A DNA stretch of 64,000 nt from Excoecaria cochinchinensis (taxonomy: Eukaryota; Streptophyta; Magnoliopsida; Malpighiales; Euphorbiaceae), in contig CANTUQ010000327.1 in assembly GCA_947683425.1 (NCBI GenBank), positions 1 through 64,000 of the forward strand, in the 5' to 3' direction. Of this stretch, positions 8,969-20,289 are shown one piece after another. A model generated the notes under the pieces. That model was given only the letters and a program-made list of their open reading frames with translations, was not told the origin of the DNA and did not search any database. The position numbers and the translations under genes are program-made. Within the stretch, counting starts at the first letter, position 1, and each line of letters begins with the position of its first letter.

Positions 8969-10412
8969 CTTCCCTTCACAACTGCTCTATGAAAAACGGA
9001 CTAATAACGTAGCTTTTCACCTGACTTTGTACCGCATAAACCAACCTCTAAACCTAATTTTTAGCAAAAATTTCCTTCTTAACAAATGATGTCTAGGACG
9101 TTAGATTTCAAATGCAACAAATTTCAGATTAATTAGATATAAGAAACGTCAAATATGACCAAAAAATCTACACTTCTCTAGTGAACCCACCTAAGTAAAG
9201 ATGCCTAGGTTTTTACCATTTTCAACGGTATTAGAGCAAGAATTGGCTTCCGATCCTTCAAAGAAAATTTAAGATATATGAATTATTTTTCCAATGGAAC
9301 TAATTACATACAATTTTGATATCTATATCTCAACTTATAGCTAAAGCGATCGCAAAAGGTCCAGCGAAATCTTGGCAGAGTTTCCCCAGAAATTCAATCT
9401 CTCCAAGGTTAAGCAAACCCACACAACCAAAATAACTCAAGCCACCCAATTTGACAAATAAATATCAAAACATAAAAATATCAAAATAATCAACACAGAC
9501 ACACATATATATGTCAAAAGGTAGATTTCCCAAATCTGAACCTCATATTCTCCAATTAGCTTATATAATTACCTCAACCAGCTATCATACTCTTCCATAA
9601 ATCTTCTCATCCAAATTCCTCCATAAAAAACAAATCCAAAACTTAAATTTAAACCCAAAATACAAAGAACCTCAACCCAAGCTATAGAAGAGGAGAAAGA
9701 AGAGGAAAGAAACTGATTACTTACCTAATCAACCTTTCAATTGCTAACCCATCCAAGAATTACAGCAGCAAGGGGGAAAATTGAGACAAGAGACAAGAAG
9801 AAGAAGAAGAAGAAGAAGAAGAAGAAGAGGAAGAATAAGATGAGAAACGTGAGGGTGAGTAGAAAATCTGCCCCTCACCCACATTCTCTCTCTTCTTAAA
9901 TACCTCTCCCCTTTCAATCTTATCCCCTTGCCAAGTGTCACCTCCCTATTGGCCCAATAATAGATTTTTATGACAATTCATTTATTTGGCCCATCAACTC
10001 TCCTTTAATCTTACATTAGCATAATACACATATATAATTCTTACATTGGCCCATAATTAAATCCTTACCCCCTTCAATAAAGTCCCAAATTAAAACCTTA
10101 CAATTTTGGAATTGGCCGCACTTGCTGAAACTTTTCCATTAATACCGAATTCATCCTTTCGGCACACCTGATACCACAACTCACGTACATTCGCCATATT
10201 ACTGATTCATTCTCAAAATTTAGCCCTCATAGTTACCTATTTCATTTTATTAAATCCATATATGCAAAATGACCAAATTACCCTTTTTCTTAATTCTAAT
10301 AATGTCTTTTCTCGTACTTAATCACTCTGACCATCAAATCTTATAGTTTCGATCACCAAAATCTCTAGAAATATACAAATCCTTCTAGGGTACATTTCGG
10401 GGTGTTATACAT
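8969..10412 (-). mobile_element. Probable solitary or fragmentary LTR, minus strand
   Basis: The minus strand from 10412 begins with ACACCCCGAAATGTACC, a start often seen in plant Tekay/Del-type LTRs. About 500 bases further on it has a TATA-like TATTTAAG (near 9897), then a GA/CT-rich transcribed-looking region and the (GAA)n tract. No PBS, PPT or partner LTR is visible, and the left boundary is unclear. It could instead be a host promoter/leader region. This is a weak call. Confidence 0.35.
9797..9830 (+). repeat. (GAA)n microsatellite
   Basis: Roughly eleven consecutive GAA units ending in GAGG, in the putative LTR. On the minus strand it is a CTT tract downstream of the TATA-like sequence. 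Confidence 0.9.
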
Positions 10413-10795
10413 AAACACATGTATCAATATACATGTATGCCTATCATATGCACCAATTTCATTTATCATATTCAAAACTAGTCATGTGTAGTTTCATAGA
10501 TTAATATATTCACATGAACATATTAAATGAAATCATGTTATTATTCATCATGCATTCACTTAATTTCATATCATATGTACTAATTACATTTATCATATCC
10601 ATACGAACATGCTGAACATAACTATATCATTAACATAATGCACTCTTATAGACTTAACAAATAAATTACAATACTTTATGGACAAACAGCCATTAAATGG
10701 TGATGGTAGACAAAAGTCTCATAATTCAATTACTAACATGCATAGAAGCATTTGCATAATTCAAAGATGAAGGTACTCATTTTAAATTATAGAGA
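10413..10795. other. A/T-rich spacer, nothing recognised
   Basis: A/T-rich sequence with loosely repeated CATATG/ATCATATC words. No gene, LTR end or element motif is visible. It separates the putative LTR from the element A stub. Confidence 0.4.
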
Positions 10796-10837
10796 AATAA
10801 CACAAGTGGTGGAACGGCTACTGTTAAATTCCCCATC

Positions 10838-10935
10838 ATGGCCATCATCCGATTTTTAAATTCCTCTAGCCTCCTACCTACTTCCTTGGCAATCATGGCA
10901 CGAGTTGCATCTTCCTCTCTTGGTGGGTTAGCCAA
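10838..10935 (-). pseudogene. Element A gag N-terminal fragment
   Basis: Minus-strand reading gives ANPPREEDATRAMIAKEVG and RRLEEFKNRMMAMMGNL, matching the Gag N-terminus of B, C and D (ANSPRG.(E/A)TRAMIAEEVGRR). The start codon has become TTG at 10933-10935. The sequence then leaves homology, so capsid and nucleocapsid domains are absent. Confidence 0.75.
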
Positions 10936-11844
10936 ATCGCTTTCTATTAAGAATTGGGAGTAGGTAACTTCGCTACTTTCTGACAGTGACTTTGAGTATT
11001 CTACCCTTTATGGCAGTTCAAAGAATGAGTTTCTAACCAGTCGTCCATCGGGACGTCTAGACCACCTGGATGGATCTATGTTGGTTATAAAACCTAGTCC
11101 GTTAGGATGATCCATGAATGACATATGATGCATGCCCCTGATTTATGCAGCATTCATAACTATATGCAAACAAGTAGATCCTTCTGACCTTGTTACTCCC
11201 ACACACGAGGTTGCGTTGTCTCTTTCCTAGGTAGGCTTAATACATGGGTTAGCGGGGAACCCAATGGATGCGTATGGTGCGCGGTGGAAAACCGGCAGCA
11301 TAACATCTCTTAATTTAAAGTGCATACACATGGCTCTTGGTCTTTGTGTATTCAGGCAGTCCAAATAAATCAACATGAGCCTATCGGGGCATGAAAGTAT
11401 TTGATTAAATGACCATCAAATTTATCTGGGTCTATTCAGTACATAATGATCCATACAGCAAGCATGGTATTACGGTTCATACCACCTACGGGAAGTATCT
11501 ACTTTCAATATATGGGCTTTAGTCAGGGTGATGACACTTTTGGGATAGCCAAGTATGATATCTACCAATGGGTCTTGCTCGTTATGAGCATAGCTACCGG
11601 TTGGGTCATCATTTGATATACCAAATAGTATTAGACTTCAGCTGGTGATTATTCCTAACACTTCCCCACATTGAGTGAATGTAGGGTTGTACTTTGGAAA
11701 CATATCGAGGTTAAAAGATCGACCAAACTAGCGTAGATGTAAGGCTCTAATGAAATGCTATGCAGCTTTGAAAAGGGTTGAAATTTTAATTTAAGACTCA
11801 ATTATATGTTTTAACCAAGGTATTGTCGAAGCAAAGTCTCACTA
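10936..11844 (-). other. Element A leader (5' untranslated region)
   Basis: Noncoding leader between PBS and gag. It is alignable by eye with the leaders of C (23360-24297), D (39048-39963) and B (60501-61440): shared words include GTTATGCTGCCGG, CACCATACGCATCCATTGGG and ACCTAGGAAAGAGAC (read on the minus strand). Open frames are absent. Confidence 0.7.
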
Positions 11845-11864
11845 TTCCCCAGCGGAGTCACCAA
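11845..11864 (-). other. Element A primer binding site region
   Basis: The minus strand reads TTGGTGACTCCGCTGGGG directly after the LTR end. This corresponds to TGGCGACTCC, complementary to the 3' end of tRNA-Arg (GGAGTCGCCA), with one C-to-T change. It has the same position and sequence type as the other elements. Confidence 0.7.
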
Positions 11865-11934
11865 TATGACACATACTGAACCCCGGAGGACCCGAAACCC
11901 GCTTTTATGTTGTTAGGTCTTGTGAGCAATATAC

Positions 11935-12330
11935 GTGCATCTATTTTAGGCAACAAGAGGTGTTTTGGAGTGTCTATCCAATAAAACATTGGAAAAGTTC
12001 ATCTAGCCTCACTGACGCTAAGACAAAGCGTATGAGTCTATTTTGGGCAACGAGAGACATTTTGGAATTCCCATTCCAATAAAACATTAGAAATTGTTCA
12101 TCTAATCTCATGAAGCCTAAGACGATGCGTATGAGTCTATTTTGGGCAAAGAGAGATATTTTGGAATTCTCATTCTAATAAAATATTAGAAATGGTTCAT
12201 CTAATCTCATGGAGCCTAAGACAATGCGTATTAGTTTATTTTTCTCAACAGGAGATATTTTGGAGTTTCCTTCCTAATAAAACATTTGAAAGGTTCATCT
12301 AACCTCATGAAGCCTAAGACCAGAGAGAGT
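11935..12330 (-). repeat. 99-bp tandem repeats in element A LTR
   Basis: About four units of ~99 bp, starting near 11935, 12029, 12128 and 12227. Each contains TCTATTTTGGGCAA, AATAAAACATT and CTCATGAAGCCTAAGAC. The LTRs of B, C and D hold one good unit and two diverged ones at the matching place, so the array is an expansion of an existing LTR module. Confidence 0.8.
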
Positions 12331-13958
12331 TTGGAACTTCACTCTTATTCATACCTCAATTAAAGTTATAACTGAGTCCTGAAATTAAAATTTCATTCCT
12401 TTTCTCATATAGTTTAATGCAATTATTAAAGCGCAGTCCAAGCATGTAATTAAAGCGGTAAATAAGATAAATTCAAAGCAAAGTAGACAAAGGTGCATTA
12501 ATTTACAATAAAACTAGGGACGAAATACAATCCCCAATGTAAATGAACAAAAACGAAAACCATACATAAAATGGGACATTCAATTTGAGAACATTGGTTC
12601 CCGCATGCACACTTAAGAGAATAATATTAAAGGTGGCAATTTTATTTGGATGGAAAAACTAGGACATTGGTCCTATTTTATTAAAGGAAAACCTTATTTA
12701 TTTGTAGAAATCTTTTATCACTTTTATGTTAGCGATCGTGAGAACAACTTTCATGATGAATAAGAATTGAAAATTAAACTAATGAGAGAAATAGGGTAGA
12801 AGGAATGAACCAAATCGGTGTCCTAAAAGCATCCAAATTAGTTCCCTTTTCCTGCATCCAATGTTCAATAAAATAAATAAACTCACAAAGAAGAAAAGAT
12901 AACATGTTAGCAAGATAAGATGTTAAAAGCAAAATAAATAATCGAAATAATAGGAAATATGGAAATGAATTGCCTAAAATGAATTGTAGCAAGAAATAAA
13001 CGAAAAGGAATGAAAATAATCAAAGAAAAGGAAAGAAAGAGGAATAGGGACAGCCAAACATCTAAGCGATGGCCGTCCCTAGGGTGACCGATGGGAGAAA
13101 GGAGTTCCTTTTGACACCCTGTCATTCGCTTGAGCGATGGCCGTCGGTAAGGCCTTCAGCCTGTCGGTCATCTCTAAACCTCAAAAAATCGAAAAATTAA
13201 CTCAAATCAAAGATTTCACATTTTCAACCGTTTTTCATGCAATAAATTACTAACGAAACAAATAAAGCGATAAAATGCATTAATTACAATGAATTAGTCC
13301 ATAATGTTTACCCTCAGAATATTAATTTTTGGAAGGTGGATGTCGTATGGAGTCCCTTGAACTCTACAAGGATCGGTTGATCGAAGAAAACTATTCAAGA
13401 CAATTTCTTTTACCAAAAATTATTTTTTTCAAATAATTTGGAATTTTGAGAAGGCAAATCAAGAGAAAATAATTTATTTCTCGTTCTCGTTTTCACTTCT
13501 ACGATAGTTTCGAATCTTTAGAAAAGATAGATCGAGTGAAGAAAATTGATATTTTTTTCTCGAGTTCCTCCTAGTTCTTTTTCGAAAAGTTTTGAAAGGA
13601 AAGATTCGATATGAAAATTTTTCTTATGAAAATCTCCAACCCCTTACCTCGATCCTCGGCCTGCTATTTATAAGCTAACTAAAAATAAAGATAAAAAATT
13701 CAAATCTTTTTAAAATTCAAATTATCCTTAGAGATAGATATTAAATCTTTTTAAATTCAAATTAAATTTCAGAAAATCAAATCAAATCGTTTTGAATTCA
13801 AATCAGATTTGGAAATATAATCAATTCTTTATGAATTCAAACAAGATTTTAGAAGTTAAAATCAAATCTTTTTGAATTTAAATTATCTTTGAGAAGATAA
13901 AGTGAAATAGTTTTGAAGTCAAATTATCTTTTAGAAGATAAAATCAAATCTTTGATAT

Positions 13959-13963
13959 TTGTC
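13959..13963. repeat. Target site duplication of element B (left copy)
   Basis: TTGTC abuts the left LTR end of B; TTATC abuts the right end at 63536-63540. One of five bases differs, consistent with a decayed 5-bp duplication. The DNA on both sides belongs to the same LTR (element A). Confidence 0.65.
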
Positions 13964-16098
13964 TGTGACGCGCGCCGAATCCCATGTCCTCCCGAAAGCC
14001 CGCTTTAGGGTGATCAGGAAAGGTTCATAAAACTTGTAAGGTATTTACAAGTGCGTCTATTTTGGGCAACAATGAGGTTTCTTGGAGTTGCCACCCAATA
14101 GAACATTGGGAAGGGTCGTCTAGCCTTATCGAGCCTAAGACGGCGCATACATATCCATTTTAAGCTAGCCAGAGGGATCTTGGAGGCCTCATCCTCTACT
14201 CCCCTAGAGCCTATGATTGTGTATTTAAGCCTTTTGGTGGGACTCAAGAGGTGTCTTGGAAGTCCTAGACCTCTCGCCTCTTTGAGCCCCAAAGACCAGA
14301 GTGAGTTCGGGACTTCTCATTTATTCGTACTTTGAATAATTTTACAATTATGTTTTGAATTTATTATTTCACCAACTTTCCACACGATGCACTTTATTAA
14401 AGGCGCGATCATTCACATCCAAAGCGGTAAATAGAAGCAAAAATTAAGATAAAGTGTTCGAAATAAATTACAATAACACTAGGAGCGGAATACAACTCCC
14501 ATTTATAAAAGTGCGATACATGCATAAAACGGGATATTCATTGGAATGAGGACTTTGGTCCTACCATATGTATTTATTACAAAAATGGTTTTTTATGAAG
14601 TGTCAATTTTATTGGCTGAAATGGGGCATTGGTCCACCATTTTTGGGAAAATCTCCAGGTTTAATTGTTAAAAAGCTTTTGGTCCTTTTTACCTTAATGA
14701 CGTTAAAACCATTTCCATAACAACATAAATAATTGCTAAAGGATAAAAAAAATGAACCCGGATAGAGATCCTCAGGATGGCGCAACCACCATCTCTCACA
14801 ACTCCAACTTTCAATGGTCAGAAAAGAACTCACAAGGATAAACATGTTAGCAAAAACGTGAATAAAAATAAAAGTGAGAAAATTCTAACAGAAACAAGTT
14901 AAGAGATAGGATTTTATGAGATAAAAAATGAGAATTTTGCCTAGGTGCGGCTACCTGGATCGTGCCGGCGGCCGTCCCTAGTGAGGGGACAACAAATTAA
15001 AGAACCTCTTAAATCTTTTGTAAAAAAAGGGTAATAAAGTATATATAAAAATCAATGTAAATCAAATTAAATTATACAAATGTTAATCCAGAATGTTTAC
15101 CCTCGGATTTTACAAATGGAAATCAAATTAAATTAAACAAATGTTGAATGATTTTGTCCCAGTGTACCTCGCAAGGATCAAAGAAGAATCAGATCAAAGA
15201 AAGAAGATTTATGTTGTTCTTTCCTTGATAATTTGATAGCGATCGTGTGTTCGAATTAGTTATATTGATGGAAATGACTGAATTTCGTCACCTCAATTTG
15301 ACTTAATTCGTAAGAAAAAAAAAATTGAGGAAATCAATTAATTAAAAGAAGTTTTATCGAAATAAAACTCTGCAAATCAATAGAGATTTATAAACTTTTT
15401 GCGTAATTTGCTCACAGAAAAACCTTTTTCTAAAAAGCAATTTTCTCAAAAAAAATATTTGATAGCTTTTTTCTAAATAAAATTTCTCTAAAATTTCTCT
15501 CTCTTTTTCCAAATTCCCTCCAATTTTTCTAACCCCTAAAACTGAAATTTGATCCTTTATTTATAGGGTTTTATGAGATAATTAAGATAAACCTCTATCT
15601 ACAGTTTGAATTTTAAAAGGACTTTAAAATTCAAGTTTTAGATAAATTCTATCCCTATTTTGAAAAGAAAATAGATTAAATTTTATCCAATCTGGCGTGA
15701 TCCGGTCAGTTACCGTACCGACGGGCTTCCCTGCACCTACCGACAGCCGTCCCTACTAAGGGCAAATCCGGGAAACTGACTAGGGACGGGGCACGATCCT
15801 AGGGACGGGCGTCCCTAGATCGCCACAAATCCGTCCCTACTACGCTTAGGGACGGGTATCACCCCAAGTAGGGACGGGCTTCTCCACACAGACGGGATGC
15901 CCGTCTGTGGAGCAAAACTCCCAATTTTACCCAAAATTTATCCAATTCTTTCAAAACTCCATGCTATAGAAAAAGATTTTGATCCTCGCGAAATCGAAAG
16001 ATGAAAGCCTCCAAATTTCATCCCCTTACTCGAAAATCGACATTGATCTCTTCATCGGGTAACTCTGATCTGGACTGCCTCAAGACCCGGTGTCTACA
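13964..16098 (-). repeat. Element B 3' LTR
   Basis: About 2135 bp, bounded by TGTGACGCG on the left and GTGTCTACA on the right (TG...CA ends on the minus strand, starting TGTAGACACCGGGTC). The LTR TATA (TATAAATA) is at 15558-15565 on the minus strand. A cluster of GGGACGG/CCGTCCC and ACAGACGGG/CCCGTCTGT palindromes lies upstream of it (15700-15910). It differs from the 5' LTR by point changes and by two short indels (near 15115 and 15860). Confidence 0.9.
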
Positions 16099-16120
16099 GT
16101 TGCCCCCAATTTTGGGGAAA
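16099..16120 (-). other. Element B polypurine tract
   Basis: The minus strand reads TTTCCCCAAAATTGGGGGCAA and then C directly before the 3' LTR start TGTAGACACC. The purine-rich AATTGGGGG part is the expected plus-strand primer site. It is the right half of a palindrome (CCCCAAAATTGGGG). Confidence 0.7.
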
Positions 16121-16215
16121 CTAGCGCACTAGTGCTAGATGAGCCAAAATTTAGTGAATAAAGGAAAGAGACGCATACCTGAGGCAGTCCTTACCTTTTC
16201 GCCGGGGAGGCGGCA

Positions 16216-16720
16216 ATGCGTTGAGTCGGTTCTGGACTTACAAAACGCAGAGTTTACTCTTCTGGGCTGCACCGAGTTTTCTTCGGAACTTGCAAAGTGC
16301 AAATATTGGCTCTCTCGAGCTGCACCGAGTCTTCTTTGGACTGTACAAAGTGCGATAATTGCTCTCCTAAGCTGCACCGAGTCTTCTTCGGACCTTACAA
16401 AGTGCAAATATTGGCTCTCTCGAGCTGCACCGAGTCTTCTTCGGACTGTACAAAGTGCGATAATTGCTCTCCTGAGCTGTACCGAGTCTTCTTCGGACTG
16501 TACAAAGTGCAATAATTGCTCTCCTGAGCTGCACCGATCTTCTTCGGACTGTACAAAGTGCGATAATTGCTCTCCAGAGCTGCACCGAGTCTTCTTTGGA
16601 CTGTACAAAGTGCGATAATTGCTCTCCTGAGCTGCACCGAGTCTTCTTCGGACTGTACAAAGTGCGATAATTGCTCTCCTAAGCTGCACCGAGTCTTCTT
16701 CGGACTGTGCTTCCTTCTGG
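16216..16720 (-). repeat. 52-bp tandem repeats in element B 3' untranslated region
   Basis: About eight full units plus diverged edge units of ~52 bp, each with CTGCACCGAGTCTTCTTCGG, then ACTGTACAAAGTGCGATAATT and GCTCTCCTGAG on the plus strand. Element C has the same unit in the same place. Long open frames across this array in several frames are a by-product of the repeat and are not genes. Confidence 0.9.
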
Positions 16721-17192
16721 ACTGCTCTTCTAAGCTGGGCATTCTTCTGAACTGGGTGTTTTAATTTGGCGGCCTCATCGTGCTTCCAAAGTACAATTCT
16801 GATCTTTTGATTTCCTGTGATCCCGAAGGACATGATGTTTGATCTATTTATTCTTCCTTTTGACTGTGGGTCGATTTTGAATCGGTGTAAGACCATGTTC
16901 CTGTATTGTAAGAGACTTTTGTTAATTCTTACGCCAAGTACCTTGATTGGTAGAGTTATGAACATCTTATATCTCTCTTTATTATTCATCATCTTATTTT
17001 CCATGTGATCAATTCCTCTTTTCTTTTTTCTCTTAAATTTTCTTTTAAGAAATTTAAATCAAGAAGAAATAACATGCAAATTTAACAAGTTGATCCAAAT
17101 TTTTTTTTTCACTAAAAGGTTAAATTTTTTACAATATACAGATGTGATTACAAAAAGTATAAACACAAAACTAGAAGAACTCCCTGAAAAAT
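16721..17192 (-). other. Element B 3' untranslated region between sense ORF and repeats
   Basis: Noncoding sequence. The minus-strand reading matches element C 34569-35010, including the segment GTCTCTTACAATACAGGAAC. No gene. Confidence 0.6.
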
Positions 17193-19235
17193 CTATAATG
17201 GCGCATAATCTGAGAGCTCCTCTGGATCATCATCATCATCCGATATATTAACCGGCTGGTCTCATGCTGGAGCAGCGGAGGGTCCTGCATCTGAGACAGA
17301 TGGCTGACTGGGAGGGGCTGACGGTCCGGCCTGCTGAGTAGCCCAATCCCTAGCTACCTGCTGGTATCTAGGAGGTACAACCACTGGTACCGATGACGGC
17401 TGTGCTCCTGCTGAGTCCTGCTACTGGAACTGGACCTGAGCGTATCCAACGAGAAACGGCTGTGCACAGACCGTCATGAACTGGAGTGTACTGGTGACAA
17501 CCCCCCTAACTCTCTGAAAGCATCGCCCAGGCGGAGAGTCTGATCTGTGGAGGTGGTCCTCATACTCCTCAGCCTATCCTCAGTCTGCTCTCTAAACTCC
17601 CGCAGGGACTGGGTGATGGGAGGTATGGCACCCTCCAGGACCTGAATCCTGAATCTGAGAGCCTCAACTGACTCATCTACCATCTATAGGGATGCGTCTA
17701 TCCTCTGGGTTGCCTCACTCTGGGAGGTCCTCATCTCCTGCCTCAGCTGACCCACGAGTCTCTCCTGCTCCTGCCTCAGATGATCAATAAGCCTCCCCTG
17801 GTCCTGGATGATCCCCTGCTGCTGATCCAGCCGATCTAATATGACTCTATCTCGCTCTCCAAGCTGCTCGAGAAGGGCCCTGTCTCTCTCCTCCTGTCTA
17901 TGCTCCAAAGATGCGAACATAGAAGTCAATAGGGAGTAAAATCTAGCTGCGCTGGGAAAGCTGATGATGAGGATGGAGGGGGAGCTGAATCTAGTGTCGG
18001 CTCAGGTGGTGGAGCTATAGAAGTAGATGCTCCCGGATCCCCCACTCTAGCATATGGGCTAAACCTCTCAGGCGCTCGGGGAGCTGTCCGCTGTACTCTC
18101 GATGATGGAGGCATAGGACTCTGTACTCTCTGTCCTGGAGGAGTAGCCAGCAACTCATCCATATTAAACTCGATCCCCACATCAAAAGGTGTACCCGGCT
18201 GCTCCTCGTGCTGCGGCTGCGGAGGCTGACCATCTGGATGCTCTGGCTGTCGGGGAGGCTGGTCCTCCTGATTCTGAGGGTGCTCGGGAATCTGATGCTC
18301 CTGATGCTCTGGGTCCTTAGGAGGCTGGTCCTGAGCCTGCTCCTCTACTGGCTCTAATAAGGGCAAGCTAAATGCGCGTCTAGTCTTGTGCACAGTGCGA
18401 AGTCTGTATGCCTCGGGGTGGCCCGGTATCGGTAGTATCATGGCCATCATCATAGCCTCTGGATCATCCACATAAATACTCTCATCCAAAGGGCGCCCCA
18501 AAATATCTGGACGAACACCCAAACTCAGGAGCAATCTGGTAATGATCCCCCCAACATACACCACAGGGGTTGCCCCCCTGGATACCCTCACCAGGTTGAC
18601 CAAAATCTCATGGCTGATATTGAGCCTCTGGCCTGCCATCATGGCCTATAAACTCCAGATCTCTGCAGTATTGAGGGAACCTGGGTTACCAGCTCGTCCC
18701 AAATATGAGCTGTACAAAACTCGATGAAGATATCGCAGAGCCTGTGATGAAAGACTGTACTCTTCACCGTATCATGATCATACGACACTCCTGGTAAGGC
18801 TATAACCGCCCAATGCTGACGTCTCACTGATCTCTGGGGTGTTATGACATCCTGCCCGACTGGAAGCCCCATGGCCTCTATAAACCGCTGATGGGTGATA
18901 CTGAAATTGTGACCCTCAATCAAAAACTGGATGACACCCTCCTCCATGTCAGATCTCTGATATCCGCCATAGTGTAGCATAGCAAGGAACTGCCTTACCA
19001 CCTCTGGGTGAGTCTGGAAAGCAGGTGTCAAAAACTCTATCCAACCCGCGCCTGCCATCAGTATATCAACCTCATCCGCTATCCCCAGAGCCCCGAGGAA
19101 CGGCCTAAAAACGAAGCGGCTAGCTCGGAACTGCACCTGAACCATTGCTGCATACCTCTGTCTAGCCTCGTCGCTCATCCAACCTGGGGCCTCAGGTTCG
19201 GGCTGATCATGCGGAGCATACCATCATGGTGGCAT
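17193..19235 (-). pseudogene. Element B sense extra ORF (ATHILA ORF-1-like plus coiled coil), broken
   Basis: Homologous to the element D ORF at 47863-49902. The N-terminal part (FRASRFVFRPFLGALGI, AGWIEFLTPAFQTHPE, GLPVGQD) resembles the ATHILA ORF-1/plant transposon protein type. A P/Q-rich linker and a coiled coil follow, ending EELSDYAPL. The start ATG at 19233-19235 follows a splice acceptor, but codon 4 is TGA (CGA type). Other damage: a shift near 18640-18720, a shift near 17940, TAG at 17684-17686 (CAG to TAG) and a shift near 17500. The linker CAG codons that became TAG in C are intact here. Function is unknown. Confidence 0.75.
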
Positions 19236-19236
19236 C

Positions 19237-19811
19237 CTGTGAATAAGATAAACAGTTAGTTTGGTATTGTGGGTATAAACAGACCTTATGATAGAAACTT
19301 AGGTGGCCATTCTTATTGGATATGTCTAAACTAAAAAAGTTTTAAAAAAATTTGGGCAGCACCCCGGCAAGGGTGTACCCAACCTCCTGCATGAAAAGAC
19401 AAAAAGAAGGGACAGGCCTCAGGCCCCAAGCAACAATATAATATTCACATTTGCTAAAAAAAACTGGCAGTACCCCGGCAAGGGTGTGCCCAAACTCTTG
19501 CATAATGAAGAAGAAATAGAACAGAACAGGCCTCAGACCCCAAACAATGATGCAATATAATCACCTTTGCTTTCTAATTCTTAAATTATTTGCTTCGAAA
19601 TATATGAATTCCTAAATCCATATTTATACTCTGAACACTAATTATTCTCCGAACAGCATACATTCGTGCAAACTTCATCCTATTAACTTATTTACAGTGT
19701 CAATCAGGATTAACCAGGCCACTAATTCCATTAATTCAAAAGAAAAAGAAATCCCCTTGCTCATAATAATAATAATAATAAAACAAAGAAAAATGGGAGT
19801 ATCTTACTAAC
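19237..19811 (-). other. Putative 5'-UTR intron of element B sense ORF
   Basis: On the minus strand the donor CTTCCAG|GTTAGT is at 19811 and the acceptor TTATTCACAG ends at 19237, one base before the ATG. Length is 575 bp. Element D has the same arrangement (47137-47861). Inside are two ~115-bp repeats (19350-19470 and 19470-19560), each with CCCCGGCAAGGGTGT and AGGCCTCAG. Confidence 0.55.
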
Positions 19812-19970
19812 CTGGAAGTCGAGACCCACTGAAGAAGTCAAAAACTGAAAACTGGTGCGAAAAAATGCTATTTGAAAAGACGAAAACGAAAAAAAATGTT
19901 GGAAACAAAGGAAAAGGCATCGGTGTGAAGAAGAAGGAAAAGAAAACGATTTCCCGTTGGTACTTGCGTC

Positions 19971-20175
19971 TTTATATAGATTTTAAGTACCGACGGGCTT
20001 CCCGCCCATATAGCTACAGACGGGCATTCTGTCTGTCTCTCCAAATTCCCTCATTAATTACCTAATTAATGCGCGTGATATGCACAATGCACGATTCGCC
20101 AGGTGGACAAGTACAAACAGGTTCACCGTCTGAATATAGGGACGGGTTAGCCGTCTGTAAGCCAAATCTATAAAA
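19971..20175. promoter_or_regulatory. Divergent promoter of element B extra ORFs
   Basis: Outward-facing TATA boxes: TATATAAA on the minus strand (19971-19978) towards the sense ORF, and TATAAAA on the plus strand (20169-20175) towards the antisense ORF, 191 bp apart. Between them are ACCGACGGGCTTCCCG, the palindrome ACAGACGGGCATTCTGTCTG (20016-20035), GGGACGGG and an E-box-like CAGGTG. The same words occur in the element's own LTR upstream of the LTR TATA. Confidence 0.6.
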
Positions 20176-20289
20176 TTCAACAATTTTTCTTCAATTTCGT
20201 GCCCCTTCCTTATTTTAGCTCAAAAACAGGCTCTTTTCTCTAGTTTTTTCCTTTTTCCTCTTAGCAACTGTGGCTTTAGCTATCAAGAC

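Larger units (their letters stand above)
10796..13963 (-). mobile_element. Element A: truncated Tat-type Gypsy element (gag stub, leader, 5' LTR, part 1)
   Basis: Reading right to left, A has a 5' LTR (left part here), a PBS, a leader homologous to those of B, C and D, and the first ~33 codons of gag. Everything beyond is missing. Its LTR is interrupted at 13963 by element B and resumes at 63541. A is more diverged than B-D and is the oldest layer of the nest. Confidence 0.8.
11865..13963 (-). repeat. Element A 5' LTR, part 1
   Basis: The LTR 3' end (minus strand) is at 11865, next to the PBS. The U5 part contains a 99-bp tandem array. The U3 side is A/T-rich. It stops at 13963 with TTGTC, where element B begins. 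The remainder of the LTR continues at 63541. Confidence 0.75.

Noticed and set aside
1..9000. Window as a true mitochondrial genome contig
   Set aside because: The block abuts a 50-kb nest of Tat LTR elements with heavy C-to-T decay, and the plastid/mitochondrial genes are broken. Nuclear insertion fits better, although a chimeric assembly cannot be excluded.
9744..9941. 65-codon minus-strand frame with poly-Leu
   Set aside because: The leucine run is the (GAA)n microsatellite read backwards; it is not a signal peptide.
12774..13125. Two 72-codon minus-strand frames rich in L/F/I
   Set aside because: A/T-rich LTR sequence of element A gives hydrophobic-looking translations. No conservation with other LTRs as protein.
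16135..17004. Long open frames (up to 289 codons) across the 52-bp repeat array
   Set aside because: Frames are open on both strands and in several phases because the unit happens to lack stops; they encode only repeated residues and cross the array edges.
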